Shown: one piece after another, positions 54,528-64,000 of the stretch
How positions within the stretch are numbered: the first letter of the stretch is position 1
Layout: each line of letters opens with the position of its first letter
Origin: Tanypteryx hageni
Taxonomy: Eukaryota > Arthropoda > Insecta > Odonata > Petaluridae
DNA length: 64,000 nucleotides
Reading direction: 5' to 3'
Assembly (NCBI GenBank): GCA_028673005.1
Contig: CM054113.1
Location: forward strand, 39,684,117 to 39,748,116
Notes under the pieces: generated by a model
What the model was told of the DNA's origin: nothing
The model's input: the letters and a program-made list of their open reading frames with translations, nothing else
The model's database searches: none
Position numbers and translations under genes: made by a program

Positions 54528-57488
54528 CTAGGCAGGTCCCTGGCACCAGCGTTGTCTCCACTCATTTCTGTTCCTTGCCATTTCTTTCATTTCCTGATAC
54601 CCTCCCCTTTCTTTCAGATCATCAAACATTTTTATTCTTCTACGTCCCCTTTTCCTTTCCCCTTCTACTGATCCTTCCAACACCATCAATAGTAAACCTT
54701 CTCCTCTCAAGATATGCCCTAACCAGTTACTTTTCCTCCTCTGAATTGTTTCAAGTAATCTTCTCTTCTCATTCACCCTTGTTAGTATTGCTTCATTCCT
54801 TATCCTATCCGTCCACTTAACCTTCTCCATCCGCCTCCACACCCACATTTCAAATGCCTCTAGTCTTTCTTTCTCTCTTTTCTTTAGCGTCCATGTTTCA
54901 CACCCATAAAGCAATACACTCCAAACATAGCACTTCACAAGACGTTTCTTCAGATTTAAATCCATTTTACCACATAGTACCCGTTTTTTCTTATTAAATG
55001 TTTCTTTTGCCATTGCTATTCTTGTTCTTATTTCTTTTTCACTTCTCCAGTCTTCAGTTAGCATGCTTCCCAAATATCTATACTGTTTTACTTGCTCCAC
55101 TCTTCCATCCTTTATTGACACATTCATAATCTCTCTATCCCCTATTCTCATCACCTTTGTTTTCTTTATGTTCATTTTCATTCCATATTCCATCATCCTG
55201 TCTTCTAGCTTTGTAACCATTTCCTGAATATGCCTCGTTTCATCTGCCAAAATTACCATGTCATCAGCAAACCTTATACAATTTATTATTCTACCCCCAA
55301 TACTAATTCCTTTATCATTCCCTATTCCATTGTCAATCATTTCTTCAGCATATATATTGAACAGGGTTGGCGATAAGCAGCAACCTTGCCTTACTCCTCT
55401 TCCTAAATCATACCATTCGGTCTGTGCATCTTTTATCCTCATAGCTGCTTTCTGTTTCATATACAGCTCTTTAATTAACCTTCTATCTTTCCAGTCTACT
55501 TTTTTTGCTTTTAGTATTTCCATCAGTTTTTCCCAGTTCACTCGGTCGAATGCCTTCTCCATATCTATGAAGCACAGACTAATTCCTTTACCCCTTTCTA
55601 TATATCTCTCTCCACTCATTCTTATCAATCCTATTGCATCTCTTGTACCTCTACTCTTTCTAAATCCAAACTGTTCCTCTGCAACATTTTCTTCCATTTT
55701 GCTAATTAGTCTCCTGTTCATAACCCTAAGTAGAACCTTTGCTGCATGTGTAATTAAACTGATTGTTCTGTGTTCACTGCATTTTCTTGTTCCTTGCTTT
55801 TTCGGAATTGGAATCATAATTGTTTTGACGAAATCCTCTGGCCACATCCCCTTGTCATAGATTGCATTACACAACTTCACTATTTCTTCCAGTCCTTCCT
55901 CATTAAGACACTTAAATAATTCTATCGGTATCTCATCTACCCCCATTGCCTTCCCATTCTTCATATCCTTTATTGCTTGTAGCACCTCTATTTTCAATAT
56001 CGAAACCCCTGTTTCGTCATTATTTATTTCATCCTGCTCTTCAATACGGAGATCCTTTGGTTTTTCATTTGATTTGTACAACTCCTCCATGTATTCTCTC
56101 CATCTATTAAGGACCTCCTCTTCCTTATATAGAACTTTATCTTCTTTACTTGCAATCTCTTTCACACATGCACTTGTTCTCCGTCTATCCCACGTTACAT
56201 TTTTTACTTTCTTATACATCAAGTCATACATTCCTTTTCTCTCTAGATCTTCTATATCTGAGCATTCCTCCTCTAGCCATTTCTCCCTTGCTTTTTGGGT
56301 TTCTCTTCTTAGTTCATTATTCAGTTTCCTGTATTTCCTTTTTCCATCTTCATCAGTCCTGCTTTTGTATTGCCTTCTTTCTTCCATCTTTTCTATCATT
56401 TCCTTTGTCACCCATGGCTTTTTTATTCTTTTTCCTTTGAAAAACCCAATAGCCTGTTCTGCTGTTTTCCTTATAGCCTTCTTTATCCTATTCCATGCTT
56501 CATCCACATTTTCCTCCGACACGTTTTCTCTTTTGATTGCCTGAGCTAATTTTTCTCCTATTCTTTCTTTTCCTACTGTGGCTATATTCTCTAAATCCCA
56601 TTTCCTAACTATCTTAGCCTTCTTAACCTTCTTCAAGGCTAGTTTTATTTCGGCCATGAGGAGCACATGATCACTGTCAATGTCTGCTCCTGGAAGTCCA
56701 TATGCCTTTTTTACTCCATTTCTATATCTTTCTTTCACTAGAATATAATCTATTTGATATCTGGCTCCATCTCCTGGTGATTTCCACGTGTATAGCCTTC
56801 TCTTATGATTTTCAAACCAAGTATTTGATATAAACATCCTCTTCTCTTTACAGAACTCAACAAGTCTTTCACCTCTTTCATTTCTTTTCCCTAGTCCAAA
56901 TTTTCCTACTACTTGGTCTTCTCTTCCCTCTCCTACCACAGCGTTCCAATCGCCCATCACTATCTTGCAACAGTTTTTACCTTCCTCCTCCATAATATTT
57001 TCTATCTTCTCGTATATTTCTTCAACAGCATCATCTTCATGTTGGCTGGTCGGCATATAAACTTGTATCAACAGTAGATCTTTCGGGTGCATTCCTATTC
57101 TAAGACCAATTGCTCTATCATTTACAAATATCACCCTCTGTACACAATTTGCTATTTCCTTATTCAAAATTACCCCTACTCCATTCGTTCCTCTAGTACC
57201 TCCTGAATAGTACACTGTGATGTCATCACTTTTTATTTCCCCTCTTCCTTCCCATCTCATTTCACTTAAGCCAATCATATCCATTCTATTTATTTTCATC
57301 TCTTTCTTTAAATTTTCCAACTTCCCTGCTCGTAGGAGTGTTCTAACATTCCACGTGCCAATTCTCAACTTCTTTCCAGCATCCTTCCTTCCTTGTGTTA
57401 AACGGAACCTCTCGTGTTGTCCCCCCCGGAGATCCGAGCGGGGGACCATTTTGCCTCCGGAATATTTAACAAGAGAAGACTCCGTCAT
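54528..57488 (-). CDS. RTE polyprotein: AP-like endonuclease plus reverse transcriptase, 986 aa
   Basis: The frame is open from ATG 57488 to the stop. The endonuclease has its conserved motifs in order: GTWNVRTL (about residue 44), SEMRWEG (about 75), VYMPTS, GDWNAVVG (about 179) and SDHVLL (about 275). The RT follows, with LCFIDMEKAFDRVNW, GVRQGCCLSPTLFNIY and FADDMVIL (about 740). A C-terminal region holds CETWTLKKRE and NWLGHILRG. RTE elements typically use one such ORF. All catalytic motifs are present, so autonomous activity is plausible (inferred). Start choice: first ATG of the frame; a slightly later start is possible. Plus-strand frames across it are antisense shadows. Confidence 0.9.
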   Translation of the reverse strand: MTESSLVKYSGGKMVPRSDLRGGQHERFRLTQGRKDAGKKLRIGTWNVRTLLRAGKLENLKKEMKINRMDMIGLSEMRWEGRGEIKSDDITVYYSGGTRGTNGVGVILNKEIANCVQRVIFVNDRAIGLRIGMHPKDLLLIQVYMPTSQHEDDAVEEIYEKIENIMEEEGKNCCKIVMGDWNAVVGEGREDQVVGKFGLGKRNERGERLVEFCKEKRMFISNTWFENHKRRLYTWKSPGDGARYQIDYILVKERYRNGVKKAYGLPGADIDSDHVLLMAEIKLALKKVKKAKIVRKWDLENIATVGKERIGEKLAQAIKRENVSEENVDEAWNRIKKAIRKTAEQAIGFFKGKRIKKPWVTKEMIEKMEERRQYKSRTDEDGKRKYRKLNNELRRETQKAREKWLEEECSDIEDLERKGMYDLMYKKVKNVTWDRRRTSACVKEIASKEDKVLYKEEEVLNRWREYMEELYKSNEKPKDLRIEEQDEINNDETGVSILKIEVLQAIKDMKNGKAMGVDEIPIELFKCLNEEGLEEIVKLCNAIYDKGMWPEDFVKTIMIPIPKKQGTRKCSEHRTISLITHAAKVLLRVMNRRLISKMEENVAEEQFGFRKSRGTRDAIGLIRMSGERYIERGKGISLCFIDMEKAFDRVNWEKLMEILKAKKVDWKDRRLIKELYMKQKAAMRIKDAQTEWYDLGRGVRQGCCLSPTLFNIYAEEMIDNGIGNDKGISIGGRIINCIRFADDMVILADETRHIQEMVTKLEDRMMEYGMKMNIKKTKVMRIGDREIMNVSIKDGRVEQVKQYRYLGSMLTEDWRSEKEIRTRIAMAKETFNKKKRVLCGKMDLNLKKRLVKCYVWSVLLYGCETWTLKKREKERLEAFEMWVWRRMEKVKWTDRIRNEAILTRVNEKRRLLETIQRRKSNWLGHILRGEGLLLMVLEGSVEGERKRGRRRIKMFDDLKERGGYQEMKEMARNRNEWRQRWCQGPA

Positions 57489-57551
57489 GATGCCTCTACA
57501 TGGGATATATTGTGGCGGTGGTTTCCCATTGCCTTCCGCCTATATATTCAG

Positions 57552-57621
57552 CCGCCCCTAACATGGGGAACAGACGCTGTTTGCATCCGCCCCTAATATG
57601 GAGAACAGACGCTGCTGCCTG
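57552..57621. repeat. Two tandem 35-bp units in the RTE 5' leader
   Basis: CCGCCCCTAAYATGGRGAAC followed by AGACGCTG occurs at 57552 and again at 57587. They lie just upstream of the ORF start, where 5' repeats are often found in non-LTR elements and can have promoter activity (inferred). Confidence 0.7.
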
Positions 57622-58069
57622 TTGGTCCGCGGGAGGTATTTTATTTCCCTCCTACCCTACATATCTGTAGAGCATTCCCCTATCCGCCACCCGGGGACGC
57701 GCCCTCTAGAGGTTACAGGCTCCTCCTCTTTATTAGTGTTTGTAAATACGAAATATCGACAGTTTCTTCCACGTAAAATAGGTGTCACTTCTGTTTTTAG
57801 AAAATATTCATTTTTTTATAATTAATTTTCAAATAAGAAAAATTAGCGTTTTATTATATTGCAATAGAAATTATTTTGTATTATTCATGTACCGTATTTC
57901 TCGTAATTAAAAAAATGAATTTAAAATTTTAAATGATCAACTGATGTCGCTATGAGAAGCGCCATCTTGGCTTTGGTTTTTCATTATGCGGAAATGCGGA
58001 ATGTCAACTACGGTTGACTTGAATGCTACTGTGCAGCGCTCTACCAGTCATCATCGAAAATTTTATCAG

Positions 58070-58690
58070 CAAAAAGAAGGTTTAGCAATGGGCTCTCCTT
58101 TAACTCCCCCCTTCTGTCAGACATTTATATGGATGATTTAGAATCAATATAATTTAATTCCAATAACCATTCTATAAAACATATCTTTTATTGGTTCAGA
58201 TACGTCGATGATGTTCTATGCTGTTGGACCGTGAGCCATCGACAATTAAATTCCTATCTTATATTTTTAAACTCAATTCACAAAAAATTAAACGTTTTTG
58301 ACCTAAGCATCACAATTCATAATAATAAGCATCATTTTGAAATATACAGAAAACCAACATATACATATCAAGTAATTCCTGCTGATTTCTCCCACCCATT
58401 ATCTCACAAACTTGCAGTTTATCATGCCATTTTACACCGTTCAGTAAACATTCCCATATCCAGCTCTGATTTTAAGAAAAGAATTGGAGATCATTAAATA
58501 TATATCCAACAAGAATGGATATACCAACCAGTTAATTGATAAACTGCTTGACGAAAAATTTCGCAAATTAGCCACATCCAACATTGCTTCTCTCTCTCTC
58601 TCTCTTATTAAATCAAAAGCCCCTAAATGGTGTAAATTACCCACTTATGTGAAGAATCTGCAAGATATTTCAGAATGGAATCGTTGAAAC
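58070..58690 (+). pseudogene. Second Penelope-like reverse transcriptase relic
   Basis: Pieces in several frames read QKEGLAMGSPLTP, IWMI/DDLE-like sequence, FRYVDDVLCCW, HHFEIYRKPTYTYQVIPAD, PLSHKLAVYHAILHRSVNIP and SNKNGYTNQLIDKLL. These are the RT palm and thumb regions of a Penelope-like element, clearly different from copies A and B. Stops and frameshifts abound and no GIY-YIG domain was recognised after it. Confidence 0.75.
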
Positions 58691-58699
58691 GCAACGTCG

Positions 58700-59510
58700 T
58701 CTAACTCCAAAAGACGCACTTTCAGACTTAGAAAATTATCTCCCGCCCACTATTTTTCTTTTAATCCTTATACCCTCGTATTTATAGGATTATTGGTGTA
58801 ATTTGCTGCTCCAGATTTTAAAAATATATTGTCAACAGAAAAATCAACCTGTCAAATGTTTCATTGGTTTAATGACTGATACGCGTGCAAATGCAATGAT
58901 TAGAATTCATAACAATTTCGGCTCCCATCCAAAGTTTCCTAATAGATAATATTCATAAAATTCTCTGAAATCGCGCAGAAATTGTTTTTAAAAAACAACC
59001 GACCAAAGGTGAAGTGCGTATGAGGAAACCCGTTTGTGAAAAAGAGGACCGAAAGGAAGCTCTGAACTTGGATGGTTGGCGACCGAAAGTAAAACGTTAT
59101 TTTCCCTTGACTCAAAATATCATTTAAGGATTGATTCTCTGTTCCACAAAGAATCTTTTCGCGACAAGATTTTTAGCAATATAAAGGGGGGTGATATAGG
59201 CATACATTTGTACTTCGTCGGCTATATTGGTGGAAGTGCATTGTTGCACGCCTTGACGACCGTGTACATTAAAATTCCTTAGCAACGCCGAGTTGAATGT
59301 CTACGTGAGTTTCGTGTTTTCAGGATGCGAATTTTATTGAATTTTGCGCGCCAGTTAACTACTCTGGCTACGTACTGCAGGGGAAAACCTCCAGATGGAC
59401 AAGTAAGTTTCTTTCTGTTGATAATCACGTATAAATAAATGGAAATATGATATAAATAAATGGGTGTTCTAAGTGCAATGTTCAATCATTGGGTTCTATA
59501 ATTGGGACCA
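58700..59510. other. Gene-free stretch after the Penelope-like relic
   Basis: May include eroded 3' sequence of that element; nothing could be firmly assigned. Confidence 0.35.
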
Positions 59511-59516
59511 ACTGCT

Positions 59517-60157
59517 CGGAAAGCGTGATAAAATCAGTTCTTTATTATTCTAAGTTAGTTAATTTAGCGTAGCTATCCCGTTTGATCGTTAGCAAACATA
59601 GCGAAGTCAGGTTAATGATCAGGGCTGGAAAAATTCAAGATGACATGTCGCCATAAGATCCATCTTGGCGCTATTTTTTGCAATGTATTGTGAACTCTGT
59701 ATAAATATTATGCCGGTTGCAAGTGTAATAAGGTTAAAGAAGATAGTATCTTTCGTACCATAACGTAAATAATATTAATAGTAATATATTTTGACAGTAT
59801 TGTGCTGGTTGGCTTTCTCTCCCTGTTTTTGTACTTACATATCGCCTTAATAGGGTAACTTAGCTCACTTATCGTTATTTTGAAACCACCTATTCCTACC
59901 GGAAAGTGTGATAAAATCAGTTATTTATTATTCTAAGTTATATAAGTTTGCGTAGCTATCCCGTTTGATCGTTAGCAAACAGAACGAAGTCAGCTCAATG
60001 ATCAGGGCTGGAAAAATTCAGGATGCCATTTTGCCATAAAACCTATCTTGGCGCAATGTTTTCCAATTTTATTGTGATCTCTACATAAAAATTATGTCGG
60101 CTAGCATGTGTAAGGTTAAAGAAGAGAGTATCATACGTATAATAGTGTAAATAATAT
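59517..60157. repeat. Direct repeat, two units of about 260 bp offset by 383 bp
   Basis: Units at 59517-59777 and 59900-60157 share TAGCTATCCCGTTTGATCGT, ATCAGGGCTGGAAAAATTCA and AAGGTTAAAGAAGA. They have diverged moderately by substitutions and small indels. No ORF. Confidence 0.8.
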
Positions 60158-60159
60158 CC

Positions 60160-61220
60160 CCAAACTTTTTACTAGGCTCCAGAACTTAGTTGTTTTGAGT
60201 TATACTTCCCCCTAATCCTCGTAGGTAATAATAGCCCTTGCAAGTGAGTGATTAAAGCTGTATCGTCGCCAGATTTTTTGTGGCGCAGAGTTCCCATCTA
60301 GTTGCCAGACTCTTCCAACTCCATCTTGTCCGCTAGGTGAATTGCAGGGTAACTTGTAGATGTAGATAGGCCGTGTGCTGTTTACCGCTAACTCTCGTAA
60401 ATAGAAAACGAACTGAGTGCTCTTCATTCAGCCGCCAATTCTCTTGCCTTAGCAATGAAAGTGACGTCACGCCAGGGGAAGACGCTTCAGTGTCCATCCT
60501 TAAAAAATAAATGACTTCGTTTTGGTTTCCCCCCGGAGAAGATGAGGCAGTTGAGAGGCTTTGACCAATTTGTTCTTGTAAATAGCCGGTCCCGGGTGTT
60601 TTTATCCTAAATGAATGGCTTAAAAATGTATATTTTGACCAGATACCGTGCGCTCGATGATATTAATATTTCGTTAAATATATCTATGAATTTAATTTGT
60701 GGAAAGCCATGGTAGAATTTGATTTTTAACGTATTACTATTAGAATGTGATGAATATAGAAATTTTTTGGGCAAGCGTTATTTCTCGCGGCATATAAATT
60801 AGGCACATTCAAGAATATATTCCGCTTTATTCATCCATGAATGGTCTAAAAACGTTCCATCGATTTTCGTAGTTTTTTGACGAAAACGTTTTAACATTTA
60901 ACTATATAGATGCTGTCTGCGAGAGACCGCCTAAATTATAGTGTCAAATTACCGCCTAGTTTATATTTTACAAACAAAGTGAATATAATTTTTTTATTAC
61001 TTAACCCATGGCATTATTTAACGTGGAGAACCAAATTGTAGATGTAGATATTGAAATAATCATAATAAATTAATAAAGAGTGGCGGTCTGGAAGACCGCA
61101 CCGCAGATACGTGTTCGTAATTTCACTGCAGTAGTTAAATGTTTAAGATGGTACGGAGGGTGCAATAACGGTCGAAGTACTATGAAGTGTCGTTTCACCC
61201 GCTCCACTCTTCCTCTTCAG
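60160..61220. other. Presumed intron or 5' flank of the carrier gene
   Basis: No further carrier exon was found. A perfect CRE-type TGACGTCA occurs at about 60462. Whether a promoter lies here is unknown. Confidence 0.35.
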
Positions 61221-61379
61221 CATCTCGACATCGGGGAGGATATGAACGTACCAGATGATTTCACATCGGCTGAAATGCATTCTGGTATGTGGTGGCGAAC
61301 TCTGGTAGCAGGTGGCATCGCCGGAGGCGTATCCCGTACCTGCACCGCACCTTTGGATCGACTCAAAGTGTTCCAACAA
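61221..61379 (+). CDS. Exon of a calcium-binding mitochondrial carrier (SCaMC / SLC25A23-25 type)
   Basis: It is 159 nt or 53 codons in phase 0, acceptor CCTCTTCAG, donor GTAAGT. It reads [34 protein letters not shown] and [13 protein letters not shown]. The junction of a linker (DIGED-NVPDDF) with the first transmembrane helix and the carrier signature P-x-D-x-x-K/R (PLDRLK) is characteristic of SCaMC proteins. These exchange ATP-Mg for phosphate across the inner mitochondrial membrane and carry N-terminal EF-hands. The EF-hand exons should lie upstream and the remaining repeats downstream, but I did not find them. An open frame extends upstream of the acceptor and could be an alternative start, which I consider less likely. 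Which paralogue it is cannot be told. Confidence 0.85.
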
Positions 61380-61880
61380 GTAAGTCTAGACGTAGAAAAA
61401 CTGGTCGGGGTCAATCCCACCCCGCTATCTCCTGCCGTGGTATTAAACCCCCACCCAACCTTCTTCCATTATGCTTCGATTATTCGGGGTTGGGTTTTGG
61501 CCGCGTGGCGTTAGAGGGTGTCAAGTGAAGAGGCGATCATTCAGACGGAGCCATTTTTTATGGAGCGACGTCGCCGTATGATGGAAGTGGTGAAGGGAAG
61601 GAGGCAGGTGGAAAGGATATGAAACGGTTACTATTTCTTCCGTTCCCTCTGTACTTCACTCTCGGTAAGACCGGGATCTGCCTCATTTTCCTTCGCATTT
61701 CCTTACTGCCGCGAATATAATTTTTCCCCGTTTTGTAAAATATTAATGGGAGTTTGCGTGTACATAGTCGAGTCTATGAGTAAAGCAAGTAAATGGCAAG
61801 TAGTAATAATGAAAAAATTAACCGCAAAAAATAATAAGCTGGGTTCTCTTTTTGTCCTGTTAAAAATATTATTGCCGGTT
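61380..61880. other. Intron start of the carrier gene
   Basis: No exon recognised. GC-richer than most of the window up to about 61650. Confidence 0.4.
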
Positions 61881-61940
61881 TTGGTAGAGGGGTGGTTAGC
61901 GTGTCTGGCTCCCAATGCTCGTGGGTTCGAATCCTGCCGA
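61881..61940 (+). repeat. tRNA-derived (SINE-like) repeat
   Basis: GAGGGGTGGTTAGCGTGTC, then GGCTCCCAATGCTCGTGG and an exact B box GGTTCGAATCC, in plausible pol III promoter spacing. Arms do not fold into a proper cloverleaf. Related fragments lie at 42567-42595 and 63404-63440. Confidence 0.5.
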
Positions 61941-61989
61941 CAGAATGGTTGTACGTGATCGTCTTTGTTATCGATATTTTGTCCATTAT

Positions 61990-63030
61990 ATAAGTCCTGG
62001 AAAAGCCGTTCCTGAAATAGTTTAAATAAATGAACTATAGAAAATTACACACGGTATAACTCGGTTATAAAGAGGATTCGGAAGCTCGAACGTTTTGTTC
62101 GTTGTGTCCTAGAAGATGTTAGCATGATATATAGAGACTGAATGGAAAACTCGCTCTATATACGACAGGTATTATTCAAATTAATAATTCAGAAATTTCC
62201 GGCATTTACTCGCTTACTTTCAGTATTGTAATATATGCATATACATGGGTCCCCTTTTTCGGATTTGGTCCCACTGTGCGTTGGGTGACTTGCCGATCCG
62301 CAATCCCTTCCACGTGACATTCTAATTTCCACCGATTGCTTCGGTTTATGGTTTGCCGACTCATGTCCATGTCCCCCTCCTCCTAGTGCTTCCTTTATGA
62401 TCTTTGGCAGATGTGGGCTGACTTCGATAATCCTCGTATCACGTGATTGTGAGATGGGTCTTCAAAATTCAAGGGAAATCGACCGAATGACTACTTCGTG
62501 TTATTCGATGGAGCCTTTGTGACATACGAATCAAAAAAAAATTGTTAAATTCGTGATCGTTTACGCGTGTAGCTGGCTTAGCTTTAGTTTAGTAATCCGT
62601 TGTTTTCTCCGTGTGCAATTTAATTCCGAAAATGAATTATGTAGCTCGCCTCATATCCGGAATAAAATTGTGGTCAAGGTAAATCCACCGGTTTCCAAAA
62701 ACTTTTTTGGCTAGTTTTTTATATCTTAATCATGAGTTTAGTAGTTCCTCAGTTGTTTTCAGTTATATTTATTGTTTTGGTAAAAAGCACCTTTTACACT
62801 GTTGTTCCGTCAACGTTTGTAGTGCCATTATTTTTAGGTAGTAGGCTGAGTAATTTTTCATTGCTCTTATAATTAGTAATATTTTTCATTTATTTTTCGG
62901 CAATAAATAGGATGAGAGTTGGTGGTGACTAGCGCGTAGCGTCAATATATAATGAATTCTTCATTTTTTAAACCAATGGGTTTCCGACCTGCTGATTTTA
63001 AAACAAAACGTGTGCTGTACCTCCCACATT
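61990..63030. other. Gene-free intronic stretch
   Basis: No exon or RNA gene supported. Confidence 0.35.
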
Positions 63031-63037
63031 TGCTTGG

Positions 63038-63190
63038 TACGAATGAAATGAAACCCATTAATTTAAAATTACACTTCAATTTATATCCGCGACCCATTTT
63101 CGCATCATCAGTCTACTTACCGTTACGTGAAACCGGTCGCGATTATAAATCGAAGTGTAATTTTAAGTAATGGGTTTCATTTCATTCGTG
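63038..63190. repeat. Hairpin: 55-bp inverted arms, spacer of about 43 bp
   Basis: The arms at 63038-63094 and 63137-63190 pair closely (ACGAATGAAATGAAACCCAT; AAATTACACTTC; GCGACC and inverses). It is a strong foldback, either a miniature transposon or a hairpin RNA precursor. Confidence 0.75.
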
Positions 63191-63403
63191 TAATGTCGTT
63201 CTACGAAGTGAAAACCTTCTTTGATTAATAATATTTACAAGATAGTTTCCGAGTCCAGTGCGATTAATGTAATTGCAGTACCTAACGGATGTAGTATTTA
63301 TGCAATTGTTTTTATAAAAAAAAACAAGATTCAAGGAAGTTTTTTTCAACGATCTTTTTTGCTTATTATTATTATTCATTTTTCAATCGTTTTCAAACAT
63401 TTA

Positions 63404-63440
63404 GGGTTGATAGGTAGCGTGTCTGTCCCTCAATGCCGAG
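63404..63440 (+). repeat. Degenerate tRNA-derived repeat fragment
   Basis: GGTAGCGTGTCTGTCCCTCA then ATGCCGAG matches the central part of the repeat at 61881-61940. No B box remains. Confidence 0.4.
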
Positions 63441-63449
63441 TCGGTGCAT

Positions 63450-64000
63450 GGAAACCGTCCTCTCGCTTTTTCATCATTTTTTGCCGTTGCATAGTTCCGT
63501 GTCCGAGCTGCCGATAAACGCACGATAAAATATTAATATAATAAATCTCGGGATCAAATCTCCCGAGAGAAGTCATTCGTTTCGACATGACCATTTCGTG
63601 TGCGCCTTTTAATGTTCCCCGTTTCGTCTCCGTTTGTCTATCATAACGTAATCTTCCATCACCCTGTAACTTTCCATCGCTGAAGCAAAGGCTCTTCTCG
63701 TCGTCCGAGCAAGGTCCAAGCCAAGTCCATCCCCGGCCGCCGTAACGTCCCCATTGGTCCGCGCGAGGAGGTTTGTTCGAGATAACGTAGTTCAGCGGTC
63801 GGGGAGCGATGGAGATGGAAGATTGGTTATGTTCGGATGTCGAGGTGGTGGACTACCTTTGACCTATTCTTTTATGGGCAATAAGATGGGTGGAGGGGAT
63901 CCGGCCAGGGATCGGATTCTCGCCTCATTTACTACGCGTGTGGTACCGGCGGAGATTGAGGGAGTGTGACGGGGTTTGATCGTTTCGAGAGGGAAGTCTC
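63450..64000. other. GC-richer end of the window, nothing assigned
   Basis: Base composition is less AT-rich than most of the window. Open frames here match no family I recognise. A regulatory region or another carrier-gene exon nearby is possible but not shown. Confidence 0.3.

Larger units (their letters stand above)
54495..57730 (-). mobile_element. RTE-clade non-LTR retrotransposon (copy 2), near full length
   Basis: A single long ORF is followed on its 3' side by a very short tail and TGATGATGATGAA-type trinucleotide repeats (54503-54512). The GC-rich 5' leader (57489 to about 57730) includes two tandem 35-bp units. The 5' boundary and target duplication were not resolved. Confidence 0.85.

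Noticed and set aside
61080..61514. 144-aa continuous frame as the whole carrier protein
   Set aside because: Only 61221-61379 matches the carrier; the exact acceptor and donor at its borders show an exon, and the flanking codons have no carrier similarity.
63754..63969. 71-aa GC-rich frame at the right edge
   Set aside because: No recognisable family, no splice or start evidence; likely composition-driven.
1..64000. CRISPR arrays, bacterial operons, rRNA genes
   Set aside because: No regularly spaced short direct repeats, ribosome-binding-site spacing or rRNA sequence was seen; the content is eukaryotic.

Overview
This window is AT-rich eukaryotic DNA, most likely from an arthropod (probably an insect) with a transposon-rich genome. 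The evidence is two intron-containing animal genes with GT-AG junctions, lying in a dense mixture of piggyBac, hAT, mariner, pogo/Tigger-like, Helitron, RTE, Penelope-like and Ty3/Gypsy elements. I see no bacterial operon structure and no CRISPR array. All alignments and positions were worked out by eye.

Host genes. (1) A microcephalin (MCPH1)-like gene lies on the minus strand. Eight exons (32150 down to 13129) join in one continuous frame of 389 codons and encode BRCT1, a linker and BRCT2. The expected third BRCT was not found, so the gene probably continues past the left edge. Its introns hold most of the transposons between 1 and 31 kb. (2) One exon (61221-61379, plus strand) belongs to a calcium-binding mitochondrial carrier (SCaMC / SLC25A23-25 type); its other exons were not found.

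Layout. 1-3.7 kb: gene-free, small repeats. 3.7-6.2 kb: complete piggyBac element with TTAA ends, terminal inverted repeats (TIRs), and a two-exon 597-aa transposase with intact acidic residues. 6.8-12.7 kb: possible Tigger-like shell containing a Penelope-like fragment with a hammerhead-like motif and a 5'-truncated RTE copy. 13.1-13.8 kb: MCPH1 exons 8 and 7. 13.9-14.8 kb: broken piggyBac. 15.7-16.6 kb: non-autonomous piggyBac-type element. 16.8-21.9 kb: a nested stack, with an outer 8-bp-TSD hAT-type element holding a piggyBac deletion derivative and an inner ZMYM/hAT element, itself interrupted by a mariner. 22.1-22.4 kb: MCPH1 exon 6. 23-30 kb: inverted-repeat elements (one carrying a tRNA-like sequence), a recurrent interspersed repeat and a Helitron. 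30.4-32.2 kb: MCPH1 exons 5-1. 33.7-39.5 kb: Ty3/Gypsy element lacking its 5' end. 39.7-42.3 and 49.9-52.5 kb: two near-identical Penelope-like 3' halves. 44.4-46.5 kb: two hAT-like copies in inverted orientation. 54.5-57.7 kb: near-complete RTE with an intact 986-aa ORF. 58-58.7 kb: a second Penelope-like relic. 59.5-64 kb: direct repeats, the carrier exon, tRNA-derived repeats and a hairpin.

No single new operon-like system is present. The best leads are the intact piggyBac, the nested insertion stack, the promoter plus hammerhead-like arrangement in the Penelope-like copies, the tRNA-like sequence inside a miniature inverted-repeat element, and the cleanly resolved Helitron insertion.
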